DNA of 64,000 nt from Deltaproteobacteria bacterium (GTDB taxonomy: Bacteria > Myxococcota_A > UBA9042): the NCBI GenBank assembly GCA_020632665.1, contig JACKFC010000006.1, positions 1-64,000 on the forward strand. The letters are read 5' to 3'. Made by a program: the position numbers and the translations under genes. Shown here in pieces: positions 41,879 to 50,409 of the stretch (the stretch's first letter is position 1; each line of letters begins with the position of its first letter). Below the pieces are notes generated by a model, which ran no database searches, had not been told where the DNA came from, and was given only the letters and a program-made list of their open reading frames with translations.

Positions 41879-43390
41879 CTACTCGGTGACGTAGAAGACG
41901 TTGGCGTAGACCCAGGCGTAATCGTCGTCGGCCTTGGCCGAGAGGCTGCCGAAGTGCTTGCGTAGGTGCTTGGGCCGGATGCGGGTCTCGACCCGGTAGC
42001 CGCCCGCTTCGGTCGGCTTGAAGCTGACGCGGCCGTCGCCCTTGCCGACCTCGACCCACGCGCCACCCTTGGCGTGCAGGATGCGGGTCCAAATCTCGGG
42101 CGCCTCGGCGTCGGTCGGCAGCATCGCGACGTGCGGCGTGTCGGCGACGATGGTCGGCGCGTCCTTCAGGCTGGCCTCACCGCCGATCTCGACCGGCGCT
42201 TTGCCGTCGCGCTCGATCCGCGCGTCGAAGCCCTCGGCATAGCCGAAGACCTCGAAGACGCCGAAGAGCCGCCGCGCTTGCAGCGCCGCCTCGAGGTGGC
42301 GGTCGTCGTAGCTGCCGTCCGCTTCGGTCGCGATCAGCAGGTGGTTGGAGAACCAGATCATCATCCGGCGGTAGGAATCGACGCGCTCGCCGTCGTTCAG
42401 CTCGATGTTGAACGTATTGCGGTGGCAGTCGGTGCCCATCGTGGTGACGCGGCGATGGCCGGCCTCGGCGACCTTGGCCCAGGTCTCCTGGTAACGCGGA
42501 TCTTCGTCGACCAGCGCCGCCAAGATCAGGTCCGGGTGCATCGTCTCGTCCTCGTTCAGCAGGATCGGGAAGAGCTTCGCCGCGTCGTTCATGTGCGCCA
42601 TCATATTGGCGTGCAGGTTGTACATCTCGAAGCCGGCCCAGCCCTTCTCGCCGAGCTGCTCCGCGGTCCAATCCTCGGTGTGCTGCGCCAAGACGTGCGC
42701 GCCGGCGGCGATCAGCGCCTCGCGCGAGGCCAGGTCGTCGCCGCCGTAGACCTTGGCCCGCTCGGTCGGGTCGGCGATGTGGCCGTCGAGGCCGACCGGC
42801 ATCATCCCACCCTCGGTACCCGGGATCAGCATCGCGGTGTGGCCGTCCTTGCACATCATGCGGTTGGCCAACATCACGCCACCGCGCTCGACCAACGCGT
42901 CGCCAGCGTCCTTGTGGTAGTGCAGCACGTCCGGGAACGGATGATCCTTGAAGTGGGTCGGGTGGTCGGTCATGAACACGAAGTCGTGCCCGACTTCGCA
43001 GAGGTCGCGGCGGAAATCCTCGATGCACGGCTCGTTGATCTTGCCCTCTTTGTCGAAGGGCTTGCCGTCGCAGGCGTCGTGCGAATAGGCGGTGTGGGCG
43101 TGGATCAAGCCGCGCACCTCGCGCAGCCCGCGCCGCCGCACCGTCCCATCGAGGCGCAGCACCTTCGCTGGTGACCAACCCTGCGCCGCCCAATCGGGCG
43201 CGGCATAGGGCGGCGGCAACGTGCTGGTATGGCCGGGCTGGGCGACGTCGGCGCTGGCGCCATCCCCCGTCGCCGCAGTGGAATCACCGGTCTGCGTGGC
43301 CGAATCGCCGGCGCCGGCAGCGCTGCTCGAAAGGTTGCCGCATCCGGCGGTGGCGACCACCACCGCCAGTGCCGTGTAGAGACGTCGCAT
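41879..43390 (-). CDS. PHP-domain-like secreted lipoprotein
   Basis: A 503-residue lipoprotein; ATG 43390 is favoured because GGAGG lies six bases upstream, while the ATG at 43396 abuts it. Signal MRRLYTALAVVVATAGCGN has lipobox ATAGC. A Ser/Thr/Asp linker to about residue 55 precedes a region like the PHP phosphoesterase fold: GLIHAHTAYSHDACDG (metal-binding HAH), DFVFMTDHPTHFKDHPF (D and H), and later IPGTEGGMM, LAQHTEDWTAEQL and TTMGTDCHRNTFN. These His/Asp sites are where PHP enzymes hold two or three metals, so hydrolase activity outside the cytoplasm is plausible but not proven. A C-terminal beta-rich domain follows. It lies downstream of the lamin-tail lipoprotein on the same strand. 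Confidence 0.78.
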   Translation of the reverse strand: MRRLYTALAVVVATAGCGNLSSSAAGAGDSATQTGDSTAATGDGASADVAQPGHTSTLPPPYAAPDWAAQGWSPAKVLRLDGTVRRRGLREVRGLIHAHTAYSHDACDGKPFDKEGKINEPCIEDFRRDLCEVGHDFVFMTDHPTHFKDHPFPDVLHYHKDAGDALVERGGVMLANRMMCKDGHTAMLIPGTEGGMMPVGLDGHIADPTERAKVYGGDDLASREALIAAGAHVLAQHTEDWTAEQLGEKGWAGFEMYNLHANMMAHMNDAAKLFPILLNEDETMHPDLILAALVDEDPRYQETWAKVAEAGHRRVTTMGTDCHRNTFNIELNDGERVDSYRRMMIWFSNHLLIATEADGSYDDRHLEAALQARRLFGVFEVFGYAEGFDARIERDGKAPVEIGGEASLKDAPTIVADTPHVAMLPTDAEAPEIWTRILHAKGGAWVEVGKGDGRVSFKPTEAGGYRVETRIRPKHLRKHFGSLSAKADDDYAWVYANVFYVTE

Positions 43391-43426
43391 CACCATCCTC
43401 CGGGTCGCGCCGCGCGCGGCCGCAGA

Positions 43427-45622
43427 CTATTCGACCGCGCCCAGGATGACGAGCTTTCCTGCCTGGTCGACCTGGTAGCCGTCCTCGGCACCGTCCTTAC
43501 CGGGGCCGTTGGCCTTGTCGCAATAGACGGCCTTGGTGCTGCCACGGAGGAAGAAGCGGAACGCCGTCGCCCAGGTGCCCGGCGCCTGGGTGGGCGCGTT
43601 CTCGACCTGGTACTCGTCGTTGTTCGGCTCGTTCGCCGCCTTGGCGTCCCAGCTGGTGTTGGCGGTCAGCGCGACGAAGGTCCAGGACGCGTCGGTCCAC
43701 GGCTCGGTGCCGGTCTTGCCGATGCCGAGGTCGCCCGTCAGGTCGGAGGAGACGTCGGTGCCGTCGGTCGCGTCGGTGATGCCGGGGGCCCAGACGCGGG
43801 CGTACCACGTCGACTTCTCGCCGCTGGTCAGCGTGACGTCCGGGTTCCATTGGAAGCGGCACCAGCCGACGGTGCAGGCCTGTGGCGGCGCACCGGGCGT
43901 ACCGCTGTCGCCAGCGCCGAAGGTCTTGCTGGTGAAGCACCAATTCGCGCCGTTGTCGTTCTTGTCGGCCGCGAAGCTATCGGCCGCGAGCTGGATCGAG
44001 CGGCCCGAGACCTTGCCGGGCCAGCCCTCTTTGCCCTTGCTGGTGAGGTACTTCACCTCGTCGATCAGGCTGCCGTCGGCGTTCTCCAGGCGCAGCACGC
44101 CGTCGGTATTGCCGAGCGCGATGGTCTTAAAGGCGTAGAGGTGGGTGACGCCGCCGTTGACCTTGTCGTCGGCGTTGGCGCCGAGCGTGACATACGACTT
44201 CGCCGGCACCAGCAGGTCGCCGTTGGCAGAGATCACGTGCTTCTGCGTCTTGTCCTTGATCACCAAGCCGTTGAGCTTCACCGGCGCCTCGCCGGGGTTG
44301 TAGAGCTCGAACCACTCGCCGGCGCTGTCGCCGACCTTGTCCGGATCGAACATCACCTCGGTGATGACGACCGCCCCGGCCGGCAGCGCCCCAGGCTTGT
44401 CGACGCAACCCGCAGACTTGCAGACCTTGCCGTCGCCGCAGGCGGTGTCGTCCGGGAGCGGCGAGGTGGTGCAGCCCTGCTTGGCGTCGCAGGCGTCGGT
44501 CGTGCAGGGGTTGTTGTCGTCGCAGACCACCGCAGCGCCGGCCTTGCAGACGCCGCCCTGGCAGACGTCCTTGTCCGTGCAGGCGTCGCCGTCGCTGCAG
44601 GCCGCGTCGTTCGCGGTGCTTGTGCAGCCTGCGGCGAGGTCGCAGGCGTCGGTGGTGCAGGCGTTGCCGTCGTCGCAATCGCCGACGGCCTTGCACGCCT
44701 TGCAGCCGTCCTTGGCCTTGTGCGCGCAGCCGCTCTTCTCGTCGCAGGTGTCGACGGTGCAGTTGTCGGCGTCGTCGCAATCGGTCAGGCCGCCGCCGAC
44801 GCAGGTGCCGGATGTGCAGACGTCGTCCTTGGTGCAGGCGTCGCCGTCGTCGCAGGGCTTGTTGTCGGAGCCGGCTGGGCAGGGTCCGGGGCCGGTCCCA
44901 TCACCCTCGGTATCGCCGACGACGTCTCCACCGGGCGCGAGTACGTCACATCCGCTGCCGCAATCCGCAGAAGAATCTTCGTCGACCGCATCGGCTTCGG
45001 CGTCGGCGCTGGTATCGCTGCCCGCGGCGTCGACGTCGCCGTCGACCGTGGCGTCGCCCGCGATATCCGCCACGTCGACGTCGGCGACGGTGTCCGCTTC
45101 GGCGTCGGCGACGGTGTCGGTCGCAGCGTCGGCTTCCGCATCCGCGACGGCGTCGGTGACCGCGTCCGTCTCGACGTCGGCGATGGCGTCCTCCTGCGTG
45201 TCGGCTTCGACGTCGGCGGTGGCGTCCTGCTCGGTGTCGGCTTCGGCGTCCGAGGCGGCGTCGGCTTCAGCGTCGGCGGCGGTGTCGGCCTCAGCGTCGG
45301 TTCCAGCATCCGCGACGGCGTCGGCTTCGGCGTCCGGGGCGGCGTCGGTCTCGGCGTCCGTGACCACGTCCGCAGCGGTGTCTGCTTCAGCGTCGGCTTC
45401 GACGTCGGCCGTGGTATCGGCCTCGGCATCGCTGGTCGTCGTATCCGCTCCGACCGCGTCGACTGCGGTCCCGTCGGCAGCGTCGAGGCCGGACGAGGTA
45501 TCGTTGGCAGCTTGGGTGTCGGTGCTGCCGCTGCCACCGGTTTGGCCGGGATCGCTGCAGGCCGCGGCGAGGAGCAGGCTCAGCGTGAGCAGTCCGAGGG
45601 GTGCCTTCGAGTGGGTGCGCAT
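43427..45622 (-). CDS. Lipoprotein with acidic linker, Cys repeats and lamin-tail domain
   Basis: A 731-residue lipoprotein. Signal MRTHSKAPLGLLTLSLLLAAACSD has lipobox LAAAC. Residues about 28-225 form an exceptionally long Asp/Ala/Glu/Thr/Val linker (units DAEADTAADV, DTVADAEADT). About 250-420 hold Cys repeats (CDDGDACTKDDVC, CDDADNCTVDTCD, CDDGNACTTDACD). From about 425, AGAVVITEVMFDPDKVGDSAGEWFELYNPGEAPVKLNGL is a lamin-tail domain, a beta-sandwich often found on secreted bacterial proteins; it ends near ENADGSLIDEVKYLTS. The C-terminal 150 residues (WCRFQWNPDVTLTSGEK, YQVENAPTQAPGTWATAFRFFL) form another beta-rich domain. Probably displayed on the surface with the domain far from the membrane. 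Function unknown. Confidence 0.85.
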   Translation of the reverse strand: MRTHSKAPLGLLTLSLLLAAACSDPGQTGGSGSTDTQAANDTSSGLDAADGTAVDAVGADTTTSDAEADTTADVEADAEADTAADVVTDAETDAAPDAEADAVADAGTDAEADTAADAEADAASDAEADTEQDATADVEADTQEDAIADVETDAVTDAVADAEADAATDTVADAEADTVADVDVADIAGDATVDGDVDAAGSDTSADAEADAVDEDSSADCGSGCDVLAPGGDVVGDTEGDGTGPGPCPAGSDNKPCDDGDACTKDDVCTSGTCVGGGLTDCDDADNCTVDTCDEKSGCAHKAKDGCKACKAVGDCDDGNACTTDACDLAAGCTSTANDAACSDGDACTDKDVCQGGVCKAGAAVVCDDNNPCTTDACDAKQGCTTSPLPDDTACGDGKVCKSAGCVDKPGALPAGAVVITEVMFDPDKVGDSAGEWFELYNPGEAPVKLNGLVIKDKTQKHVISANGDLLVPAKSYVTLGANADDKVNGGVTHLYAFKTIALGNTDGVLRLENADGSLIDEVKYLTSKGKEGWPGKVSGRSIQLAADSFAADKNDNGANWCFTSKTFGAGDSGTPGAPPQACTVGWCRFQWNPDVTLTSGEKSTWYARVWAPGITDATDGTDVSSDLTGDLGIGKTGTEPWTDASWTFVALTANTSWDAKAANEPNNDEYQVENAPTQAPGTWATAFRFFLRGSTKAVYCDKANGPGKDGAEDGYQVDQAGKLVILGAVE

Positions 45623-45691
45623 CTTCGCTCCGTTGCTGCACGCGTATGGCGCGCCGGCGGCACGGTAGGGAGCGCGCGGCGTGGGTGCAAG

Positions 45692-46228
45692 CTATTCGGC
45701 CTGGGCGGCGCTGCCACCGCGCCAGGCGATCAGCAGCAGCCCGATGCCGACGACCAGCAGCGCGTCGGCGACGTTGAACGCCGGCCAGCTTCCGCCCCAT
45801 GGGTAGTTGATCTTGACGAAGTCGACCACGCCGGTGCCGCCGCCGGGCGCCTCGCGGAAGACGCGGTCCCAGCCGTTGCCGATGGCGCCGCCGGCGAGGA
45901 TGCCGGCCGACCAGCGCTCGAGCGTCGAGGTCTCGGGCCGGCGCGCCCAGAGCAGCAGCGCCACCACGATCGCCAACGAGGCCACGCCGAGGATGACGCG
46001 GATGGTCTCACCGAGGTCGAAGATGGCCGAGAACGCGGTGCCGCGGTTGTAGCGCAGCACCACGTCGAGCCAGGGCGCGGCGACGACCTTGGTTTGCCCC
46101 GGGAGGTCGGCCAGCGCGGCGACCGCCCAGGCCTTGGTGCCCAGGTCCACCGCCGCGCTCACCCCGGCGATGGCGAGGAATTCGGCGACGCGTCGGCCTT
46201 GGCCGCTGGGCTGCTGCACCCCGTTCAT
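45692..46228 (-). CDS. lspA: Lipoprotein signal peptidase (signal peptidase II)
   Basis: A 178-residue inner-membrane protease with four transmembrane segments. It removes signal peptides from prolipoproteins after the cysteine is lipidated. Family motifs: RYNRGTAFS, GAIGNGWDRVFR with the first catalytic Asp, VVDFVKINYPWGGSWPAFNVADALLVVG with the second Asp in FNVAD. ATG 46228 overlaps the stop of the upstream cyclic-nucleotide/GGDEF gene (ATGA), which favours it over an ATG six bases before. The window holds at least ten predicted substrates. A loop (EAPGGGTGVV) between GWDR and VDFV is slightly longer than usual. Confidence 0.94.
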   Translation of the reverse strand: MNGVQQPSGQGRRVAEFLAIAGVSAAVDLGTKAWAVAALADLPGQTKVVAAPWLDVVLRYNRGTAFSAIFDLGETIRVILGVASLAIVVALLLWARRPETSTLERWSAGILAGGAIGNGWDRVFREAPGGGTGVVDFVKINYPWGGSWPAFNVADALLVVGIGLLLIAWRGGSAAQAE

Positions 46229-47178
46229 CCCCATTGCTCGGCCGAGCGGCGGTACAGGCCCGACTCCGAAGCCTTGCTCCGCTTCTTGCCCTGCGCCAAG
46301 AGCGCCGCGACCAGATCCGGGGTATGCAGCGCGCGACCCGCCGGCAGATCGAGCTGCACGGCGCTGACCCGCAGCAAGGGGAAGGCGCGCTCGTTGCCGT
46401 CGCGATCCTTGGCGGAATACGAGCCAGCCGCGAGGGTCGCCTCGTCGTAGAAGCGTTGGACGTCGTGCGAAAAGCGCGAGAGCAGCCAGGCGGTGACCTG
46501 CTCGGCGGACTCTCCGCTCTCGCGAAAGCAGGCGAAGAAGTCGTCGCCGCCGACGTGGCCGACGAAGCAGCCCGGACGGCTCTGCAGCTCGCGCAGCGCG
46601 TCGGCAAAGAGGGCGATCGCCTCGTCGCCCACGGCGAAGCCGAAGCCGTCGTTGAAGGGCTTGAAGTGGTCGAAGTCGAAGTAGACCAGCGAGAGCTCAC
46701 GGTCGGTCTCGGCGAGCGCCTGCTCGACCTGCTGCTCGATGCTGCGGTTGCCGGGCAGCCGGGTCAGCGGGTTCTGGTCGCGGGCAGAGGCGCGGGCGAC
46801 CTCGGAGGAGGCGTTGACCCGGCGGATATTCTGCACCAGCAGGCGCAAGAGATCGCCGATGAAGGGGTCGCATTGCGCCATCTTCAGGTCGAAGGTCGGC
46901 TTGGGCACCTGGATGACGACCGTCTCCTCGACCGCGCTGGCGCAGGCGTTGCGCGGGCTGCCGTCGATCAGGGCCATCTCGCCGAAGATATTGCCGGGAC
47001 CGAGCGTGGCCAGCTCGATCGCCTCGCCTTCGACCTCGCGCCAGATCCGCACCGCGCCGCGGTCGACGACGTACATGCCGTCTGCCGGGTCGCCCTCGCG
47101 GAACAAGTCCTGACCAGCGCTGAGAATCATCGGCCGGAGGCTCGAGATATCGACGGTTTGGTGGAAGCGTCTGGACAC
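46225..47178 (-). CDS. Cyclic-nucleotide-binding GGDEF protein
   Basis: A 317-residue cytoplasmic protein from GTG 47178 (GGAG seven bases upstream). Residues about 10-125 are a cyclic-nucleotide-binding domain (GQDLFREGDPADGMYVVDRGAVRIWR, GPGNIFGEMALIDGSPRNACASA, with the FGEMALIDGSPRNA phosphate-binding cassette). A linker leads to a GGDEF-type domain (about 150-310) with NPLTRLPGNRSIEQQV, YFDFDHFKPFNDGFGFAVGDEAI and VGGDDFFACF. The signature is GGDDF and the start LPGN, as in a subgroup of GGDEF domains, so cyclic-di-GMP synthesis is possible. The gene overlaps lspA by four bases, which would link a second-messenger sensor to lipoprotein processing by cotranslation. Confidence 0.87.
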   Translation of the reverse strand: MSRRFHQTVDISSLRPMILSAGQDLFREGDPADGMYVVDRGAVRIWREVEGEAIELATLGPGNIFGEMALIDGSPRNACASAVEETVVIQVPKPTFDLKMAQCDPFIGDLLRLLVQNIRRVNASSEVARASARDQNPLTRLPGNRSIEQQVEQALAETDRELSLVYFDFDHFKPFNDGFGFAVGDEAIALFADALRELQSRPGCFVGHVGGDDFFACFRESGESAEQVTAWLLSRFSHDVQRFYDEATLAAGSYSAKDRDGNERAFPLLRVSAVQLDLPAGRALHTPDLVAALLAQGKKRSKASESGLYRRSAEQWG

Positions 47179-47280
47179 GGAAGCTCCGTCGCGGCGATGA
47201 CCAGGAGACCGGGATCGCGTTGGGCGCAAAGCGTAGGCGGTGGCGCACGCCGACACAATGGCCACGCGGGGCGTGCGCGG

Positions 47281-47309
47281 ATGACGTCACGGCGTCCCCC
47301 TGCTATACC
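47281..47309 (+). promoter_or_regulatory. Candidate promoter of the aldehyde dehydrogenase gene
   Basis: ATGACG (47281-47286), 17 bp, TATACC (47304-47309) within TGCTATACC, 36 bp before the ATG. The -35 overlaps the palindrome TGACGTCA (47282-47289), which could be a regulator site. Confidence 0.45.
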
Positions 47310-47345
47310 GCGCGCGAGCGCCTGCGGGGCGCGACGGAGCAGACG

Positions 47346-48884
47346 ATGCAGCACCTCGAGAGCTACCTGCAGGGCCGTTGGCAACGCGGCCAGGGCGACG
47401 CAACCCCGATCCACGACGCGAATACCGGCGCCGTGCTCGCCGATGCCTGCAGCCGCGGCCTCGACTTGGGCGCAGCCCTCTCGCACGCCCGCGACGTCGG
47501 CGGTCCGGCCCTGCGCGCGCTGACCTTCGCCGAGCGTGGCGCGATCTTGATGACCCTCTCGCGCGCCATCCGCGACATCCGCGACGAGCTGCTCGATCTC
47601 GAAGCCGACAATATGGGCAGCACCCGTGGCGACGCCAAGTTCGACGTCGACGGCGCCTCGGGCACGCTCGCGTTCTACGCCCAGCTCGGCAGCCAGCTCG
47701 GCGATCGGCGCACCCTGGTCGACGGCGAAGAGGTCCGCCTATCGCGTTCGGCGCGCTGGGTCGGCCAGCACGTGCTGGTGCCGCGGCGTGGCGCAGCCAT
47801 CCACATCAACGCCTTCAACTTCCCGGCCTGGAATATGGCCGAGAAGCTGGCCGCGGCGCTGCTCGCCGGCGTCCCGGTGCTGACCAAGCCGGCCACCGCC
47901 ACCGCGGTCGCGGCCGAGCGGGTGGTTCGTGCCTTCGTCGACACCGGCGCCCTGCCCGACGGCGCCCTCTCGCTGCTCTGCGGCTCGGTCGGCGACCTGC
48001 TCGACCACGTCGGACCGCAGGACGCCATCGTCTTCACCGGCTCGGGCGACACCGGCCGCAAGGTCAAGGGCCACCCTGCCGTGCTGCGCCACAACGTGCC
48101 GGTCAACGTCGAGGCCGATAGCCTCAACGCCGCGGTGGTCGGCCCGGATATCGGCCCCGGCGACGCGACCTGGGATATGGCGGTCACCGAGATCGTCCGA
48201 GAATTGGGGCAAAAAGCGGGACAGAAGTGCACCGCGATCCGCCGCATCCTGGTCCCCGCCGAGCGCGAAGACGACCTCCGCGCCGCGCTGCTCGACCGCT
48301 TCACCGTGATGCAGGTCGGCGACCCCCGCGTCCACGAGACCACGGTCGGCGCGCTCTCGACGCCGCAGCAGAAGACCGACGTCGAGGCCGGCGTGGCGGC
48401 GATGGCCGCGGCGGGCCTGGAGCTGGCGTGGCAATTCGAGGGCGACGTCCCGAGCAGCGGCAGCTACGTCGCGCCGCGCCTGTTCCGCAGCGCCGCCGGC
48501 GCCGACGCGCCCTACGTGCACGAGCACGAGGTCTTCGGCCCGGTCGCGACCCTGCTGCCCTACTCCGGCGATGCGGACGAGGCGGCTGGCATCGTCGCGC
48601 GCGGCGGCGGCTCGTTGGTCAGCTCGGTCTTCTCCGACGACGCCGATTGGGCCGGCGGCTTGCTGCTCGAGTTGGCGGCGTGGAACGGTCGGCTCTACTG
48701 GGGCAGCGCGAAGGTCGCCGACGGCGCCACCGGCCACGGCGCGGTGATGCCGGGCACGGTCCACGGCGGCCCCGGCAAGGCGGGCGGCGGCGAAGAACTC
48801 GGCGGGGAGCGTGGCCTGCGCTTTTACCTGCAGCGCTGCGCGATCCAGGGTGACGCCGGGCTGTTGCGGCGCCTCCTCGGCTGA
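47346..48884 (+). CDS. Aldehyde dehydrogenase of the PaaZ/BoxD type
   Basis: A 512-residue NAD(P)-dependent aldehyde dehydrogenase. Motifs: PRRGAAIHINAFNFPAWNMAEKLA (cofactor region), GVPVLTKPATATA, FTGSGDTGRKV, VEADSLNAAVVG (general-base Glu) and GQKCTAIRRILVP with the catalytic Cys. The set is characteristic of the N-terminal half of PaaZ (phenylacetate pathway) and of BoxD, the 3,4-dehydroadipyl-CoA semialdehyde dehydrogenase of benzoate degradation. The C-terminal hydratase domain of PaaZ is absent, so a BoxD-like role with acyl-CoA semialdehydes is favoured, but no other pathway genes are nearby. GGAG lies about seven bases before the start. The phosphoesterase gene follows after 5 bp. 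Confidence 0.88.
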   Translation: MQHLESYLQGRWQRGQGDATPIHDANTGAVLADACSRGLDLGAALSHARDVGGPALRALTFAERGAILMTLSRAIRDIRDELLDLEADNMGSTRGDAKFDVDGASGTLAFYAQLGSQLGDRRTLVDGEEVRLSRSARWVGQHVLVPRRGAAIHINAFNFPAWNMAEKLAAALLAGVPVLTKPATATAVAAERVVRAFVDTGALPDGALSLLCGSVGDLLDHVGPQDAIVFTGSGDTGRKVKGHPAVLRHNVPVNVEADSLNAAVVGPDIGPGDATWDMAVTEIVRELGQKAGQKCTAIRRILVPAEREDDLRAALLDRFTVMQVGDPRVHETTVGALSTPQQKTDVEAGVAAMAAAGLELAWQFEGDVPSSGSYVAPRLFRSAAGADAPYVHEHEVFGPVATLLPYSGDADEAAGIVARGGGSLVSSVFSDDADWAGGLLLELAAWNGRLYWGSAKVADGATGHGAVMPGTVHGGPGKAGGGEELGGERGLRFYLQRCAIQGDAGLLRRLLG

Positions 48885-48889
48885 CACCG

Positions 48890-50314
48890 ATGCACACCGT
48901 CATCCTCAGCGATCTGCACCTCGCCGACGCCGAGCCGCTCGACCCGAAGCGGCCGCTGTGGAAGGCCTTCAAGCGGCGCGAGCACTTCGTCGACGCCGAC
49001 GTCGCCCGCCTCTTGGAGCATGCCGCCGACCAGGCCGAGGCGGCCGACGAGACCTGCGAAGTCGTCTTCAACGGCGACGTCTTCGACTTCGACCCGATCA
49101 CGCGGATGCCGGAGCCGCCGCCCTCGCCGATCCACTGGCTGGCACGGCTGCGCGGCCTCGGCACCGAAGAGTGGATGTCGACCTTCAAGATGGAGCTGAT
49201 CGTCGCGGACCACCCCGAATTCTTCGCGGCGATCCGCCGCTTCGTCGAGCGCGGCCACCACGTCGTCTTCGTCTGCGGCAACCACGACCTGGAGCTGGTC
49301 TGGCCGGCGGTGCAGGATAAGGTGCGCGACGCGCTGAGCCTGGACGAGGTCGGCCAGAAGCGGGTGCGCTTCTGCGAGTGGTTCTACCTCTCTGCCGGCG
49401 ATACCTACATCAGCCACGGCCACCAGGCCGACCCGTATTGCGTCGTGCCGGACCCGATCCACCCGCTGATCCTGGTCCGCAACCGGCCGGTCGTGCGGCT
49501 GCCCTTCGGCGACGTCGCCAACCGCTACATGCTCAACGGCATGGGCTATTTCAACCCGCACGCGACGGCCAACTACATCATGAGCGGGATCGAGTACGTC
49601 CGCTTCTTCCTGAAATACATGGTGCGCGATCAGCCGCTGCTGGTCTGGACCTGGTTCTGGTCGGCCGGCGTGACGCTGCTCGTCACCTTGGCGCACTTCA
49701 TTCGCCCTGCCCTGCGCGATCCGTTGATGGTCGAAGAGAAGGTGCAGAGCGTCGCCGAGCGCAGCGGCGCGACCCCGGCGATGGTCCGCCAGCTGAGCGT
49801 GACCCACGTCGCGCCGGCGGCGACCAATCCGCTGATGATCACCCGCGAACTCTGGCTCGACCGCGCGATCCTCTACCTGGCGATGGTCTACGCGTCGTGG
49901 CAGGTCGTGATGGCGGTGAACCTGGTCTGGACCATCAGCCCGCTCTGGGTGCTGCTGCCCTTCGCCCTGCTCTTCCCGCTCTTTCTGCAGTATTCGTTCC
50001 GGGTCAAACCGGAGACCTTCGCCGAGCCGCTGATGACCGAGAAGCGCGCCGAGTGGATCCACCGGATCACCGGCGCCCGCTTCGCCGTCATGGGCCATAC
50101 CCACATCCCCGAGCAGACCGAGATCGGGCCGCTGCTCTTCTGCAACGGCGGCTTCTGGTCGCCGGCCTTCGCCGAGCCCGAGTGCAAGAACCGGATCGGC
50201 ACGCAGACCTTCGTCTGGCTGCGGCCGGGCGGCGGGGGCCGCGAGCTCGGCCTGTGGGAGTGGCCCCCCGGCGAGGCGGCGCCCAAGCCCTTCGTCGTGA
50301 AATCCGCCGAGTAG
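48890..50314 (+). CDS. Membrane-associated metallophosphoesterase
   Basis: A 474-residue protein with the calcineurin-like metal motifs in order: SDLHLADA (DxH), FNGDVFDFD (GDxxD), VCGNHDLEL (GNHD), ISHGHQAD (GHxH-like) and AVMGHTHIPEQ (GHxH). Two or three hydrophobic segments interrupt the fold at about 245-265 (LLVWTWFWSAGVTLLVTLAHF) and 320-365 (LYLAMVYASWQVVMAVNLVW, LLPFALLFPLFLQYSF), placing it at the membrane. Similar proteins have unknown substrates; some related enzymes act on UDP-diacylglucosamine. The start is 5 bp after the aldehyde dehydrogenase stop, so the two are one transcript, though a functional link is not obvious. Confidence 0.84.
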   Translation: MHTVILSDLHLADAEPLDPKRPLWKAFKRREHFVDADVARLLEHAADQAEAADETCEVVFNGDVFDFDPITRMPEPPPSPIHWLARLRGLGTEEWMSTFKMELIVADHPEFFAAIRRFVERGHHVVFVCGNHDLELVWPAVQDKVRDALSLDEVGQKRVRFCEWFYLSAGDTYISHGHQADPYCVVPDPIHPLILVRNRPVVRLPFGDVANRYMLNGMGYFNPHATANYIMSGIEYVRFFLKYMVRDQPLLVWTWFWSAGVTLLVTLAHFIRPALRDPLMVEEKVQSVAERSGATPAMVRQLSVTHVAPAATNPLMITRELWLDRAILYLAMVYASWQVVMAVNLVWTISPLWVLLPFALLFPLFLQYSFRVKPETFAEPLMTEKRAEWIHRITGARFAVMGHTHIPEQTEIGPLLFCNGGFWSPAFAEPECKNRIGTQTFVWLRPGGGGRELGLWEWPPGEAAPKPFVVKSAE

Positions 50315-50409
50315 CCCCTCGCCGCCAGGCGCCGACCTCGTCAGTCCGGGCCCGCCGTGCTACACCGCCAGCCCGCCTTCGCGGTGAAGCGACGGCCGAA
50401 GGAGTTGCC

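Noticed and set aside
41728..43396. Plus-strand open frame across the PHP-like lipoprotein
   Set aside because: Val/Arg/Leu-rich antisense translation without a plausible start; the minus-strand gene has a signal peptide and metal-binding motifs.
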